Positions 10,990-22,750 are shown, counted from the first letter of the stretch. The stretch is DNA of 64,000 bases from Castor canadensis (GCF_047511655.1 NC_133400.1:7026001-7090000); one strand, 5' to 3'. Numbers and translations are program-made. The notes: generated from the sequence alone by a model not told the origin.

Positions 10990-11380
10990 CTTTTTTTTTC
11001 CTTCAGTGCTGGAAATGGGACCCAGGGCTGTGAGCATGTGAAGCGAGCATTCTGTCACCGAGCCACACTTCCAGCCCCATGTTACAGTTTTTTTTTTGGA
11101 GGTACTTGTGCCTGCCAGACCCCAGCCCATTTTTGCTTTAGGTATATTTTTTTGAAGAGAGACTTGCCTTTACATTGGTGCTAGCCTGAATCATGGTCCT
11201 GCTACTTACACTTCCTGTGCAGCTGGGATGACAGGTGTGCACAACCACACCCAGCTTTTTATTGGTTGAGATGGGGTCTTACAAACTTTTTGCCCCAGGC
11301 TGACCTTGAATCTCAATCTTCCTGATCTCTGCCTTTCTGTATCTGGGATTACAGGTATGAGCTACTGCATCTGACTTTTC
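10990..11380 (-). repeat. Antisense composite SINE (B1-B1-ID), disrupted
   Basis: On the plus strand the order is a T-rich stretch, an inverted ID unit (about 10995-11085), then two inverted B1-like units ending 'gctgggatgacaggtgtgc' and 'ctgggattacaggtatgagc'. An extra T-rich 45-base segment follows the ID part, so this copy may be two overlapping insertions. Confidence 0.65.
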
Positions 11381-11644
11381 AAATTCTTCATAAACAAAAT
11401 ATTCACCTGCTGACAATAATTCCATCCAGTCTATGAAAAAATCTAACTACTTCCCTATGTTTAAATGTGTATGGCTTGCTATTACAGGTTTTTTTCTGCA
11501 TCTAGCATTTTTTAATTTTAAAAGCAACATTTTATTCAAGAGTTGGATTGATTGTCAAAAGGAACTATTCCTTCCTTTGAATATTTATAGCAGCTTTTTC
11601 TTGTCCCAGAGTTTTCTTGATTATAATGGAATTTTAAAAAATAC
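11381..11644. other. Unique A/T-rich DNA
   Basis: No recognised repeat or gene. This is the left flank of the twin-primed L1. Confidence 0.4.
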
Positions 11645-12386
11645 ATAAAAATGAAAATAATAATATGACTGAGTTTGTTTTAGATCTACAATTTGCATAT
11701 GAGGGAGAACATGAGATTTTTGGCCTTCTCAGCCTAACTAACTTTACCTAAGATGATGTTTTCCAGTTCCATACATTTCCTTGTGAATGACAAAATTTCA
11801 TTTTTCTTTGTGCCTGAATAAAATTCCATTGTGTATAAATACCACATTTTCTTGATCCATTTATCAGTAGTGGGGCATCTTGGCTGTTTCCACAGCTTGG
11901 CTACTGTGAAAAGTGCTGCAATAAACATAGGTGTGCAGGGTTACTGGACATGGGTCACACACTGAGGGGAGAACGTGCATGGGAGGAATGGGGGAAGGGA
12001 AGGAAACCTAAAACTTGAATGTGGTTGATGTGCTCCCTGTTGAGGAGTGAATAAAGTAATCTTAAACTGGCAGAGGCCACTGTGGGAAGGTGACTAGGAA
12101 GTAGTGAAGAGGTCTGGTAGAGATGAACTAATTCAGGTTGTAATACACAAGTGCATGGAAGCAACGCTAGGAATCTCTCTGCATAGCTATCTTTATCTCA
12201 ACTGGCAAAATACTGTGTCTTTCTTATTATCTCTTATATTTTCTCTTCAACAAAATCAGATAACCCCTGCTCGGAACGGGTTTGGGGAGGAGGTCCAAAT
12301 AATGTATACACATGTGAGTAAATGTAAAAATGATAAAAGAAAGAAAAAATAAAAAGGAAGCATATATATAAAAATGAAAATAATAA
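11645..12386 (+). mobile_element. Twin-primed (5'-inverted) L1 with 19-bp TSDs
   Basis: A 19-bp direct repeat ataaaaatgaaaataataa at 11645-11663 and 12368-12386 bounds an L1 fragment. Its left part (to about 11945) is inverted and holds the C-terminal end of ORF2; on the minus strand it reads MFIAALFTVAKLWKQPRCPT. Its right part (about 11945-12367) is in sense and matches the L1 3' UTR, for example 'atagctatctttatctcaac', and ends in A-rich sequence. Inversion of the 5' segment is the known signature of twin priming during L1 integration. Confidence 0.85.
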
Positions 12387-13179
12387 CTCACAGGAATCCA
12401 TTACTTAGCTTCAACTAATAGTACATCTTTGCAAATCTGGCTTTATTTCCCTCCTCCTGTCGCCCACCCCTCCACCACACACTCATGCAACTCAAACGTT
12501 GAAAAATATCTGCCCCGCTTTAAAGTGGTGCTTTCTGAATCCCATTGTTCTCATCTTTTGGTCTTCATCTTCCCAGGTCTCAGTGGCTCTGGGGCTCCTG
12601 CCTTGGTGTCTGAGACTCCACACTGCAGATGTCACTTCTGCTTTTCTGGACACTTTTTCTTCTAGGTCTTCTTTGTGTGAACATCTTTCTGTAACCCAAT
12701 CTTCAAATGTTTGAGTCCCTCAGGACTCCGGTTTCTTTTGTCTTCTCTCTTCATTCTCTTGCTAGGATACCTCATGACTTTTGTGACTTCCATGACCATT
12801 TTTTCAGCTGATGGTCCTAAATTTCCATTTCCATTCCAGACTCTTCTCTGAGCTCAAGATCACACACCCAGCCTTTGCTTTCCACCTCCCAGGCTTTCCC
12901 ACAGACACCTCGGAGTTAGCCCACAAGCCACACTTTGTGTCTGTCCTTGCCTCCTTCTGCCAAACTTGGTTGCTCTCCATGTCTGTGGTTATGCCAGTGG
13001 TGCCTCCTTTGGGCATCTCTCCCACTGCCCTTGGCCTCAGGCCCACAGAGGACAGACTGCCAAGCTCTTTCGTTTTACCTCTGAAATGTCCCGTGCCTCT
13101 CTCTCTCTAGCTCCTATGTTGGTCCCCCATTCATCATTTTGAAATCTGCTTCCATGGATCTCCACTGGTCTCCTTGCTT
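12387..13179. other. Mostly unique DNA, possible old L2
   Basis: A pyrimidine-leaning stretch with some L2-like wording but too diverged to support a firm call. Overlapping open frames on both strands (12811-13110 and 12804-13046) give no recognisable product. Confidence 0.35.
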
Positions 13180-13480
13180 CCGGTCTTTGCTTTCTTCCAA
13201 TGTACTCCACAGCCAGAGAGATGTGCTCAAAATGCAAGTCTGGTCATGTCACCCTCTTGGTAAAGTCTTTTAGGACTTTCCACGGCCATGAGGATAAACC
13301 CAAGCATCCATGATAGGATGGGTGGCTGCCCCAGCACACCTGCCATGCTCTTCCTGCCCACGGGTCACCCTCCTGCCCCTCAAGGCCACTGGCGGCTGTC
13401 TGTCCCTGTCAGTGGCTCACTAAATGCCTGCTTCCCCTTCAGGGCTCTCAGATGCCCGCCTCACCTGCCCTGATGTTAGG
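13180..13480 (+). repeat. L2-like ancient LINE fragment
   Basis: The segment 'gtctggtcatgtcaccctc' followed by 'gaggataaacccaagcatcc' resembles part of mammalian L2 in sense orientation. Confidence 0.42.
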
Positions 13481-14784
13481 TCAGAAGCCCTGGGCTATGA
13501 ATTCCTTGACCTTCGACTTCTCTGGGATCCTCACAAGGGTAATTAAATAATTGGTCATGCAATACAGCCTTTGATGTTTTAGGCAATCATTGCCCTGTTG
13601 ATTAGGGTGGAAGAAATTGGAGGGTAGAATTGGAGGCAGTTTTATTGGTTACATGCCATACCTCACAGCATACCTGTCAGGTGACATCCTAGTCAGAGAG
13701 AGAGAAGAGAGAGTTATTTATAAGCTTAATGTCTCTTCTAGTTGATTGTTGATTTTGACCCTCTGAGAGTTCCTTCCACCTTCTTGTGAGTGTTGGGCTC
13801 TTTATCTTTAGCACCTTCCCCTAAATGCCTAAGAAGATGGGTTTTAAACATTCTTGATTACCTTCCCACCTTTCCAAAGGTGAGAAGGAAATGACCTGAA
13901 GTCTTCTGTCATAAAGGAAAGATGCAGAGTCAGAAGGTGACTCTGTTCACCTGGTAAAGGCAGTGCAAAGTGGAAGCAAACCTTACCCATCGTGGAGTAG
14001 CTGTGACCCCTGACCTCTGACAGCAGGACTCCTTCTTGGATCCCTGATGTCACTGATACACTGTGGGTCACGGCTGACTGTGGACCTGTGAAGGTGGAGT
14101 AGCTGGGCTTTTTTTTTACTGTTGTGTCCTTATGGCCACACTGGAGTCTTGCTTGTAAGTTTGTCCTCAGTAAATTTTGTTAAATGTAGGAAGAAATGAG
14201 ATGCCTTAATCCATGTGGAATTCATTCGAGTGTGCCCTGCAGTTTAGGGGAGTAGTTTTATTGTCCCCTTCAATGTTGAATAAATTCATCATTTTCCTAT
14301 GAACTAAAACATACACTTAAATATGCATGTGGTCCTGTTTCTAAACTTCCTGATCTGTTCATTAATCTAACAATTGTTCTTTATTGTTTTTTCCCAGTGG
14401 CTCCAAATTACTTTTTTAAAAAATAGCTTTTGTTTTTATTAATTGTACAAGAACATGTGAGTATCTTTAAAACTCAGAGCCCAAGTCACAAAGCATCAAA
14501 ATACTGAGCTCTGTCCACACACCTGGTTAATTTACATAGCATGGCCTTTCATTTCACTTCCAATTGCGGGACTCTTTTCTTTAAAAATGAAACTACAGAA
14601 AAAAAAAGTAGCTGCACACCTGTAGAAGGTGCCTGTTTACCATCACAGCCATTGTTTGCAGCTTGAGCATGAGGAAGCCAATCTTGAGTCTTCTGGAAGG
14701 ACAAGCAGACAGTTGTGCAGCCATGGTGTGTGGCTCCTCCTTCCTTGTCACTAATATTCCAGATCTTCTTGGCTGTTCTCACTC
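13481..14784. other. Unique DNA, no gene seen
   Basis: About 1.3 kb with no repeat or exon that I can support. The longest frames (about 77 codons, minus strand) have no family resemblance. Confidence 0.45.
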
Positions 14785-14940
14785 ATTTATCATTCCAGAT
14801 CAACCTTACAATTAGTGTGTCAAATTTTGTAAGAGAAATCCTGCTGATATTTTGACTAGAATTGAATTGCATTTCAGGATTAATTTGGGGGAAATTTTAG
14901 TTCTTTGCAATACTGAATATTTCACCTAAGAACGTGAGAT
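14785..14940 (-). repeat. Ancient L1 fragment, antisense
   Basis: The phrase 'gaattgaattgcatttcagg' and its surroundings resemble the reverse complement of a conserved L1 ORF2 segment. It is highly diverged. Confidence 0.35.
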
Positions 14941-15184
14941 GCCTTTGGAAAAAAACCCCAAGTTGTTTTTGGCGTCCCTTAACACACATTTGTCACTCAT
15001 ATGGGTCCTGTACTTGTATGTATGTATCTCTTCTCCCTAACTCCTGCTCTCCTTCCTCCCACCTTCCCTTCCTTCCTGCATTCCTCCCTTCCTCCATCTC
15101 GATTGTAAACAGATATTTTTCCCAGTTAACTTTTCAAAACTAATTATCCAGCACTTCATAGTGCCATTCTCATTCCAGGTCATC

Positions 15185-15365
15185 CAAGTCAATGGCTCTC
15201 CTCTGTTGTGATAAAATACACATATCGAAGTTATCATTTTAGCAATTTTCAGTGCACAGTTTAGTGACACCAAGTATGTCCACACTGCTTTGCCACCATC
15301 ACCACCATTCATCTTTGGAACTTCTTCATCATCCCCAAATAAAACTCTATACCCAACCACTGATT
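15185..15365 (-). repeat. Ancient L1M/HAL1-like 3' fragment, antisense
   Basis: 'ttcagtgcacagtttagtga' and 'tttgccaccatcaccacc' are typical of the reverse complement of old mammalian L1M/HAL1 3' ends. Confidence 0.55.
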
Positions 15366-15689
15366 TTTCAGTAGCTGATGAGACCCATTAGCGGATTCTC
15401 CTACTATTTCAGTAGTTTATAATTGAATTTTTGTTTTATAGATATGTATTTGTGTTCAGGCAGAGAAAGAGAAGTCTGCCTTTTTTCACTAACTTCTCTT
15501 GCATGGATGTAATGCCACACAGACTTGCCCCATCATCGCAAGCAGCAGAAGTGGTTGTGGGAATCCTTGTCTTGTTTACTGTTTTAATGACAGTGATTTT
15601 TTTTTTAATAAGTGCTGTTAGTGCCTGGCTTGCCATTTGCCATTGATAGTCTTTACTAAATTAGAGAAATATACTTTAATACCCATTTC
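15366..15689. other. Unique DNA
   Basis: No clear repeat; it may hold further eroded L1M/HAL1 sequence. No exon seen. Confidence 0.35.
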
Positions 15690-16138
15690 GTCTTTGTCTG
15701 ACTTCTATTGCTTTAACAAAATCCCCCAGTCACTTTATAAAGAAGTTTATTTAGCTCACAGTTTTGGAGCATGAAAGTGCAAGATTGAACAGCCATATTG
15801 GTTGCTCTTCGGATGAGGACCATCGTGACTTGTCACGTACGCTCCATCACAGTGGGAGCGCGTATGAGAAGGGGAACACGTGGTGAGACAGATGACAGGG
15901 ACTAGGGAGGGACCAGTCTTGCTCTTTTGCAACAACTCACTTTCTCAAGAACTAATTCATTCCAGGAGACCAGCAGGAGTCCTGTCCCAGGGCTATGTCC
16001 CCAGTGACCTAGTGGCCTCCCACCTTGCCCACTGTGGAAACGGCCTTCTTAACATTGCCACACGGAGCAAACTTCCAACAGGGAGATCTCAGGGTTGCGC
16101 ATTCAAACCATATCCAAACCATAGGACCTGTTATCGGG
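15690..16138 (-). repeat. MaLR/ERVL-like LTR relic, antisense (non-coding)
   Basis: Read on the minus strand it begins near 'tatggtttggatatggtttg' (16120 downward) and ends at the 'ttctattgctttaac' side, the general layout of ancient MaLR LTRs. No coding remains are present. Confidence 0.5.
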
Positions 16139-16194
16139 AGACTTTTAATAATGGGTCAGGGATGGATGCTGTATTTTATTAAATGCTTTTCTAC

Positions 16195-16800
16195 TTTTAC
16201 CGAAATGGCCAGTTTTTCCTATTTCATCTCATTAATATGGGATTATCTCTGCATTCTTAAAGTTCCTTTTGTTGTAGCTATGGATCTTTAAAAATTCTGC
16301 TTAGTTAGGCTTGTTTAAATGTTATTTGGACATTTTTTTGTGGCTATATGTTTCAGTTTGTTGAGACACGGTCTTTTCAGGTAACCCAGGCTGGTCTTGA
16401 ACTTGTGATCCCAAGTGCTGGGATGTGCCTGTATTTCAATGTGAGATTTCTGAGAAGAGAAATATTTTAAAATTTTCAGCTCTAAATATTTGTATCTGTC
16501 TTCTCTCTCTTTCATTTGTTAGTTCTTATTAAACATTATTAAGGTTTACCCTCTGTCCATTTCAAAGAACCAGTTCTCAGATAAAACAATCCCAATGTCT
16601 TTTCTGGTGTGTTAATTTTTCTGTATTATAATTATTTGCTTCATTTGTATGGGTTGGTAATTTCTTGTATTGAATGTTTTATTACTTTTTGTTTAATACT
16701 AAAAGTGCTTAAGACTGAATATTCCTCTGGAAGCAGCTTTGACTGCAATTTTTTGTGATCTGTATTTATTGTCCTTGGCACTAAATTGTCTCAATACAGA
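16195..16800 (-). repeat. Ancient antisense L1 fragments with a B1 insertion
   Basis: Segments at about 16195-16300 and 16470-16800 resemble reverse-complemented old L1 ORF2. They are separated by a B1-like piece at 16358-16432. Confidence 0.42.
16358..16432 (-). repeat. B1-like SINE fragment
   Basis: Contains 'ggctggtcttgaacttgtga' and 'agtgctgggat', the reverse complement of a 7SL-derived B1 core. Confidence 0.65.
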
Positions 16801-17054
16801 GTTTTCATTTCTCACTGGACCCCAGAGCTACTCTGCAAAGAGCTTGAAACTTCACTGAGTGAGGAGTGGCAAGAGCCCTGAGTGAGGGGAGGCAAGTCTG
16901 CATAAATCCTACTTTCAAAAAAGTTTTGAGTCTTGATTTGTAGAGCCTAGATCATTGGGATGTGTTTATCTACCTATTTTATCAAAGATCAGGTGTTAGT
17001 CAGTTCTGTCTGTTCCTCCTTGAAAATGTCACAGTTATTTGTTTATGTGTTTCC

Positions 17055-17150
17055 CTTTTCTTTTTATGAGCGTACATGAATTGTACAGAGGGGTCTGTCA
17101 TGGTATTTCCATTCGTGCGGGTATAACGCACTTTGGCGCTTTCTGTATTT
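17055..17150 (-). repeat. L1 3'-tip fragment, antisense
   Basis: The reverse complement resembles the L1 3' UTR end present at 18560-18665: a 'cactttgg...atggaaatacca' region followed by a T/A-rich end. Confidence 0.5.
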
Positions 17151-17732
17151 CCGTGCTGGTGCTTAAAGGGTCTTTATTGATCTGTCTTACCTGGGAGCTG
17201 CATTTTATGTGAGGGAAGTTTTCCTGAAGCCTTTGGAAATTCATGACTGATTTGCTCTCATTGCAACAAATGTAAAGTATGTGTGAGAATGAATCTTGGG
17301 GTGCCTGATTCTTTCACCCCCCCAGTGTGGTTTTGCTTTAAGACTATCCATTCTTCAGCATTAGTGAGACTTTTTACAAAGGGCATGCTGTATCATGATG
17401 GCGCCTTACTTTTCTTACAATGTGTGTTATAGCTAATTTGTGTCTTCATGGTACGATTTATTGATTTAAGAGAACCTCTTTAATAACAGTATTTACAGTA
17501 TCACTTAACTAATATTTTTATAAATGTATGAGTAGTTTCGAGTACAAATTACTTTTCACTATAAACTATATCTTTGTTGTATACATAGTTAAATGGTAAG
17601 TGGCCACCAATGGTCTGCAGACGTCCTGGTATTTTATGAGTCAGAATAATGAAAAAGGATGTATTGATTTATTTGTCTTCTGCTAGTGTGGTGCCATCCT
17701 GTGACAGTATCAATCATTGTCACCGTCGTCAG

Positions 17733-17800
17733 CACCAATGCACATTGGTCACATATGCACCTGACCATACACATGCATATGTGACCAATGTGTATTGGTG
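17733..17800. repeat. 27-bp inverted repeat (hairpin/cruciform)
   Basis: The left arm 17733-17759 and right arm 17774-17800 are reverse complements at 26 of 27 positions, with a 14-base loop. The arm core is attggtcacatatgca. It does not match any repeat I know and lies just before a MIR fragment. Confidence 0.92.
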
Positions 17801-17834
17801 ACAGTTGGTCACAGTACACGTCGTCACATATGCC

Positions 17835-18005
17835 AGGCTGTGCTCTGAGGACCTGAAGTGTCCTAACACTCCCATCGTCATGATGCAGCTACCGTTAGTC
17901 ACGGCCCACACAGAGAGGTGAAGCAGTTTGTCCAAGGTCAAATGGTGGAGCTGGAATCTAATCCCAGGTGACTTGACCTTCAATCCCAAAATCCTGATCG
18001 CCCCG
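17835..18005 (-). repeat. MIR, antisense
   Basis: 'cagagaggtgaagcagtttg' followed by 'ccaaggtcaaatggtggagc' is the reverse complement of the MIR core, in the expected order. Confidence 0.6.
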
Positions 18006-18189
18006 CTGTTCGGTCTCTACACTTCGCAGTTCAGTTGACTAGAAAAGTAATATAGAAAAGTAATTTTGCTGCTTTTTCCAAGTTATTTTAAAGGAAATGG
18101 GCTTTGCATTATTTCAGATTGTTCACAGAAAGTAAAAGCTTAATGTTTAATTCCACTATTTAATTCAAGAATCACACACAATGCAACCA

Positions 18190-18670
18190 TACTGTCTTGT
18201 TGCCTTGCCTTATGGAAAACTTGCATGCGGTTAGTCATGAAAGCCAAGTTATGCATGCAGCCTAGGCGCCCAGCAACCGATGAGTGGATAAAGAGAATGT
18301 GGTATAAATTCATTATGGAGTATTACTCAGTCATAAAGAAGATTGAAGCCATGTTGTCTGCTAGAAAATGCATGGGACTGGAGTTCGTCACGTTACATGA
18401 AATAAGCCAGGCTCAGAAAGACAAATATTGCATGTTTTCTCTCATGTGTGGAGTCTAGAGGGGGAAAAAAGAGAAAACAGAAAGGGAAAATAGAAGGAAA
18501 TAGAAGGAGGACCATTTGGGAAGGGGGGGGGCAGCGGGAGAAGGAAGGGGTATCATAGGAGGTGATCGTGGGTGAATAGGATCAAAGTACATCAGGTACA
18601 TGTATGAAGACACCATAGTGAAATCCATTCTTTTCCACGATTCATATGAGCTAATAAAAAGGGGAAATGC
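18190..18670 (+). mobile_element. L1 3' fragment, sense (older subfamily)
   Basis: The end of ORF2 is open at 18225-18458 (ending SQAQKDKYCMFSLMCGV), followed by a purine-rich 3' UTR with a G-run near 18522 and an end like 'gagctaataaaaaggggaaa'. The 5' part is missing. Its 3' UTR differs from that of copies A and B, so it belongs to a different and older subfamily. Confidence 0.8.
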
Positions 18671-18988
18671 CACAGACATCACAAAAAAGGAAGTTTGCAC
18701 GAGTCTACATCTGTCGTCAATGTTACAGTCACTGTTTGAAGGAACTCTGTCTACAAAGGCGAGCGTAAAATGGCTTGTCATTTTAATTTGCTTCTTTCAA
18801 TGGATTAAAATGAATGTATTGACCTTTCGTGTCACTGCTGCAGGTTTTCTGCTTATGTCAAATTTTCTATTGGGCTTTGATATTTTGCTCTTTGTTTCCT
18901 GAAAATTCTTTCCGTTTTAAAGACACCAACTAATCTTTCAAAATTGAGGCAAATTCACAAAAATTGGGCCATTGCATTTTGTGTGATT
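18671..18988. other. Unique DNA
   Basis: No repeat or exon recognised. A 100-codon frame (18600-18902) overlaps the L1 tail and is not supported as a gene. Confidence 0.4.
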
Positions 18989-19070
18989 TTTGGCAGCACT
19001 GGGGTTTGAACTCAGCGCCCTGTGCTTGCTAGGCAGGAACTTTCCATTTGAGCCACGTCCCCAGATTGTG
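18989..19070 (-). repeat. ID-like SINE
   Basis: 'actggggtttgaactcagc' and 'cttgctaggcaggaac' are the reverse complement of the ID unit. Confidence 0.75.
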
Positions 19071-19655
19071 TGATGTTAAAAATTACATTTGTTCTACTTT
19101 TTTCCGTTTGTTTGTTTGCTTTGTTTCTGGACTTTCTGACTGAGGTTTTATTTGGTTAATGGAAGTTTTACATTTTATGTTATCAAGTCAGTTGCTGCTT
19201 GCCTTTAAAATTTACAGCCAGGCATTCTTCCTCTCTGAAGAGCTTGATAAATATTTAATGATATTTGTTCTATTTTTATGATACAATTTTGTTTTATTTA
19301 ACTGTTTAATTCAGCTGGGAGCCCTGTTTGTGAATGGCGAGAGGAGAAATTCTTAACTGAATCTATGCCTCCCTCACACCCATTAGCCTGTTGTGCTAAC
19401 ATAGCTTATTAAAATGTCTGTCTCTGATCTTGGAAGGACTTTTCACTGAATTAATGCGCAGAATAGACGTGTTCCTGTGTTGGGTTTGCCCCACGGCTCC
19501 CTTTATCTGTCCCCACACAGGGCCACACTTCTGTGACTCTTTGAGATAGCTGTCCAGCTCAGTCTGCCAACATTAGTGTTAGGCTTTGATAGCCTTATCT
19601 ATTTAGTTTTCCAATTTAATTTTAAAAGACAAGTCACAGAAGACTTTAGAACATG
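19071..19655. other. Unique DNA
   Basis: T-rich sequence with no recognisable repeat or gene. Confidence 0.4.
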
Positions 19656-19659
19656 GGCT

Positions 19660-19825
19660 TGGTGACTTGCTGATGCCCTCTGGCCCTCAAACACTGGGCA
19701 GGTGGCTGAACCTTTCCGTGTACCTCGTATCCTCATCTGAACAACTGAACACTGTGTTGTCATGACAATTGATGGACTGAAACCTACACAAGCTATAGAC
19801 TGATACCTGGCACAGAGTAAGATTT
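19660..19825 (+). repeat. MIR, sense
   Basis: Order and wording fit MIR: 'ggtggctgaacctttccgtg', then 'atcctcatctgaac', then 'gatacctggcacagagtaag'. Confidence 0.55.
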
Positions 19826-19842
19826 ATTTATACTTATTATTT

Positions 19843-19963
19843 TTTTGTTGGTTTTTTGAGGTAGGATATGGCTAAGTAGCCCATGCTTGCCTCAACTTCA
19901 TGAACCTCTGCCTCAGCCTCCTGAGTTCTGGGATTACAGGCATGTAGTACTATGCTCAGACAC
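19843..19963 (-). repeat. B1-like SINE
   Basis: Contains 'tctgcctcagcctcctgag' and 'tctgggattacaggcatg', the reverse complement of a B1 head, with a T-rich left end representing the A-tail. Confidence 0.75.
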
Positions 19964-20024
19964 AGGAAGTTTTAAATAATGGTAGTTAGTAGCACCATTT
20001 TTCCCAGTTAAAAACTCATCGTGC

Positions 20025-20100
20025 TGGAGGGCTGAGACAGAGCGCTTTGCCGTGCCCCCGTGAGGCACTGGGTTCCATCCCTGGTGCTGCCAGACAAAAT
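20025..20100 (+). repeat. Diverged ID-like SINE
   Basis: 'gggctgagacagagcgctt' through 'tgggttccatccctggtgct' matches the ID unit layout with many changes. Confidence 0.55.
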
Positions 20101-20164
20101 GAAACAAAATCAATCCCATTAAATAAAACCCATTGTCTATTCAGGAGCATAGCTTGCTTTATTT

Positions 20165-20455
20165 CAGCCCATTTTATCGAGTACTGTACCAGCTGAGCCA
20201 TACCCCCAGCCCTTTTTGCTTCAGTTATTTTTTGATTGGGTCTTTCATTTTTTTGCCCAGGGCTGGCCTTGTACTTGGATCCTCCTATCTATGCCTCCCA
20301 AGCAGCTGAGATTATAGGCAAGAACCACCATGCCTGGATTTTTTTGTTGTTGAAATGGTGTATTGCTAATTTTTCATCCAGGCTGGCCTTGAACCCCCAG
20401 CCTCCAGATCTCCACCTGCTGAGTAGCTGGGATTACAAAAGCAAGCCACCATTAC
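20165..20455 (-). repeat. Composite SINE (B1-B1-ID), antisense
   Basis: An inverted ID remnant (20180-20212) is followed by two inverted B1-like units ending 'gctgagattataggcaagaa' and 'agctgggattacaaaagc'. Confidence 0.7.
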
Positions 20456-21375
20456 ATTTAAGATGGATTCTTAATTAACTGAAGCAATTAAAGATCTGGT
20501 AAAGAGAAGGGATTCTGACCATCCCAAACCCACCCAGAGGGACCCCTTGAACTGAATTATCACGTTTCCTGACAGGACCAGACCCTCTTTCTGGGGGAGT
20601 GAACACAGAGGTTACAAGCAGCCTCACACTCTTTCCTCTTTCTGATGGCTCTAAGGCCAGAGGCTCCCCTGTGGCTGGCAGAGGGGTGCAGTGGCCTGGG
20701 CGTGGCCTCTGAGTACCACCTACAGGCTTGCTGCAGAGGAAGGTGAGGGTTGAGCCCCTCAGCCATCCTCCCAGGTTGGCCTCCAGGCCTGTGGGAGCTG
20801 CCCCTGTTCCAGAAGCCTCCACTCCCCAGCCTCTCCAGCATCTTGCATTGGGAGAAGAGGCGAACGTCACAGGCGTGCATCTCTGGTGTCCCCTGACAAG
20901 CAGCACCGGTGGACTCATGGCCTTCCTTCACCAGCTAGTCAGTTCCCCACGTTGCAGACTGTGCCATGCTCAGAGCCAGCATGGGGCAGCCTGGCTCCCT
21001 CTCCCTTCTTACCAGGCACACGCCTTCACGAGCACACTTGGAACTCGCTCTCCTGGCCTGATCTCTCCAGGCAACTAACTCCACTCAGCATTCAATATTT
21101 GTAGTTTTCTTCACAAAGTGTGGTCTTAGAAGTGGTGTATTTGTTATTGTTCTGAACTGGATCACTTCTTCCTCAATGTTTTCTAATTCATTCCTTCCTT
21201 CATTAAAGGAAAGGCATGATTTTTTGAACATACATGTTTTAGCAAGCCTCTTTCTCCTTTTTTTTTTTTTTTTGCTTTCTAACTCCTATGGACTTAAGTT
21301 TTCCTTACCATCATTCCCTACTGATTTAGAAACGATGTATTCTTTCCTAGTCTTTGAGTGTCTTCCTTAAAAATT
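20456..21375. other. Unique GC-richer DNA, no gene supported
   Basis: The part at 20500-21060 is noticeably GC-richer than its surroundings and is open in several frames (up to 147 codons at 20475-20918 on the minus strand). None of the peptides shows a family motif, and the frames overlap on both strands, as expected by chance in GC-rich DNA. Confidence 0.45.
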
Positions 21376-21425
21376 TAATGCATGAGAGCCCCAAGATGAG
21401 GTCCTGAGTTCAAATCCCAGCCTTC
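21376..21425 (+). repeat. ID-like SINE fragment
   Basis: 'gaggtcctgagttcaaatcc' is the 3' half of the ID unit. Confidence 0.55.
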
Positions 21426-21985
21426 CAAACCTTAAAGTTATATCTTTATTCTCTTTCCATACATACAAAGACCTCAAAACAGTTTAACTTTCAATCTTCA
21501 TTGATGCCTCCCAATAGCTACATGTGGCACACGGCAGTGTTCACAGAAAGTGGATCCTGGGAGGAGGTGTGTGAGTTCTACCGAGTTTCGTCACCAGGTA
21601 GAGTTGTGTATCACTGCAGCCAAGATGTAGACACAGCGGTGTAGTTACAAATTTCATTTTTCTGTTCCTTAGCTTAGTATATGATCACTTCCTATGGATT
21701 TGTCACCGTGTGTGAAATCTGGCCTCAATTTCCACATCAACTGAATGGTTATATTAAGAATAACTAACTTCTGCTCACTCTCTCGCTCTCTGTTGCATTT
21801 TTTTTTACACCTTGGTGTAATAAGGAAGATGTGGCATATAAACGTGAATCAAATAAATGACCTATGTCTAACAAATGATATTTGAATTTGAAGGTAAATC
21901 AATAAGTCCACTAGCATATTTGAAACAAATAAACAAAAGATACAGACCCAGCCTAGCCCTGCAGAGCTGCCTTGGCAGCCCCTCA
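21426..21985. other. Unique DNA
   Basis: No repeat or gene recognised. Confidence 0.4.
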
Positions 21986-21989
21986 TCTG

Positions 21990-22480
21990 TGGTCTCTCTC
22001 AATAAATGGGATTGACTCTCTTCCTGTAGACATGCCTTTGAGATCCATCCAAGTCGTTGGGTGTGTCAGCAGCTCTTCCTTCAATGGCTAAGTGGCACAA
22101 CAGCATAGTGTTTTTATTCCCTCCTATTTGTTATTATTCTTATTGCATCTGTTGATATGCTTATCAGGCTCTTGATTTGCTATTATTTCTGGCATCCCTA
22201 TAGTTCCTTCTGAATTTGGTTTTCTACCTCCTACCTCCTGAAGGTACCACATACAGCCTTCAGGGATGCTTTCTGTGTATTCAAGTGCTGAATTCTTTCA
22301 GTCTTTGTTTATCCAAAATTATCCTTCCCACACCCACGTGGAAGGGTAGTTCTTGTGGATAGATGGTTCCAGATGCAAAGTAACTTTTTCACAGATTTTG
22401 AAGGTGTTTTCATACTCTTATCTCTGGTTCTGCTGCTGTTGTTGAGAAGTTCACTATCAGTCCAGCTGTTAAATACTTAC
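21990..22480 (-). repeat. Ancient L1M/HAL1-like fragments, antisense
   Basis: 'gatccatccaagtcgttggg' resembles the reverse complement of an L1M/HAL1 3' region. The block near 22280-22480 resembles inverted L1 ORF1. Confidence 0.42.
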
Positions 22481-22552
22481 AGGCAATCTAGTGGACCCCT
22501 CCTCTGCACCCCTCACGCCTCCCCCATGGCTTTTCAGATGTCTTATGGCAAG

Positions 22553-22750
22553 GTGTAGTAGTTCTGCTGGTGGTCCCAGCTGTTTGCAGAGTGGAGACAG
22601 GAAGACTGTGGTTCCAGGCCAGCCTGGGCAAAAGCACGAGACCCCATCTGAAAAGTAAGCTAAAGTGAAAGGGCTGAGGACATGGCTCAAGTGGTTGAAC
22701 ACTTGCCTACCAGGTGCAAGGCCCCGAGTTCAAACCCCAGTAATAAAAAT
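22553..22750 (+). repeat. Composite SINE (B1-ID)
   Basis: A B1-like unit ('ggccagcctgggcaaaagca') is followed by an ID unit with tggctcaagtggttgaa and gagttcaaaccccag. It abuts the next composite directly. Confidence 0.8.

Noticed and set aside
20475-20931. Overlapping minus-strand frames of 147 and 123 codons
   Set aside because: They lie in a GC-richer patch with open frames on both strands and no recognisable motif; chance is the simpler reading.
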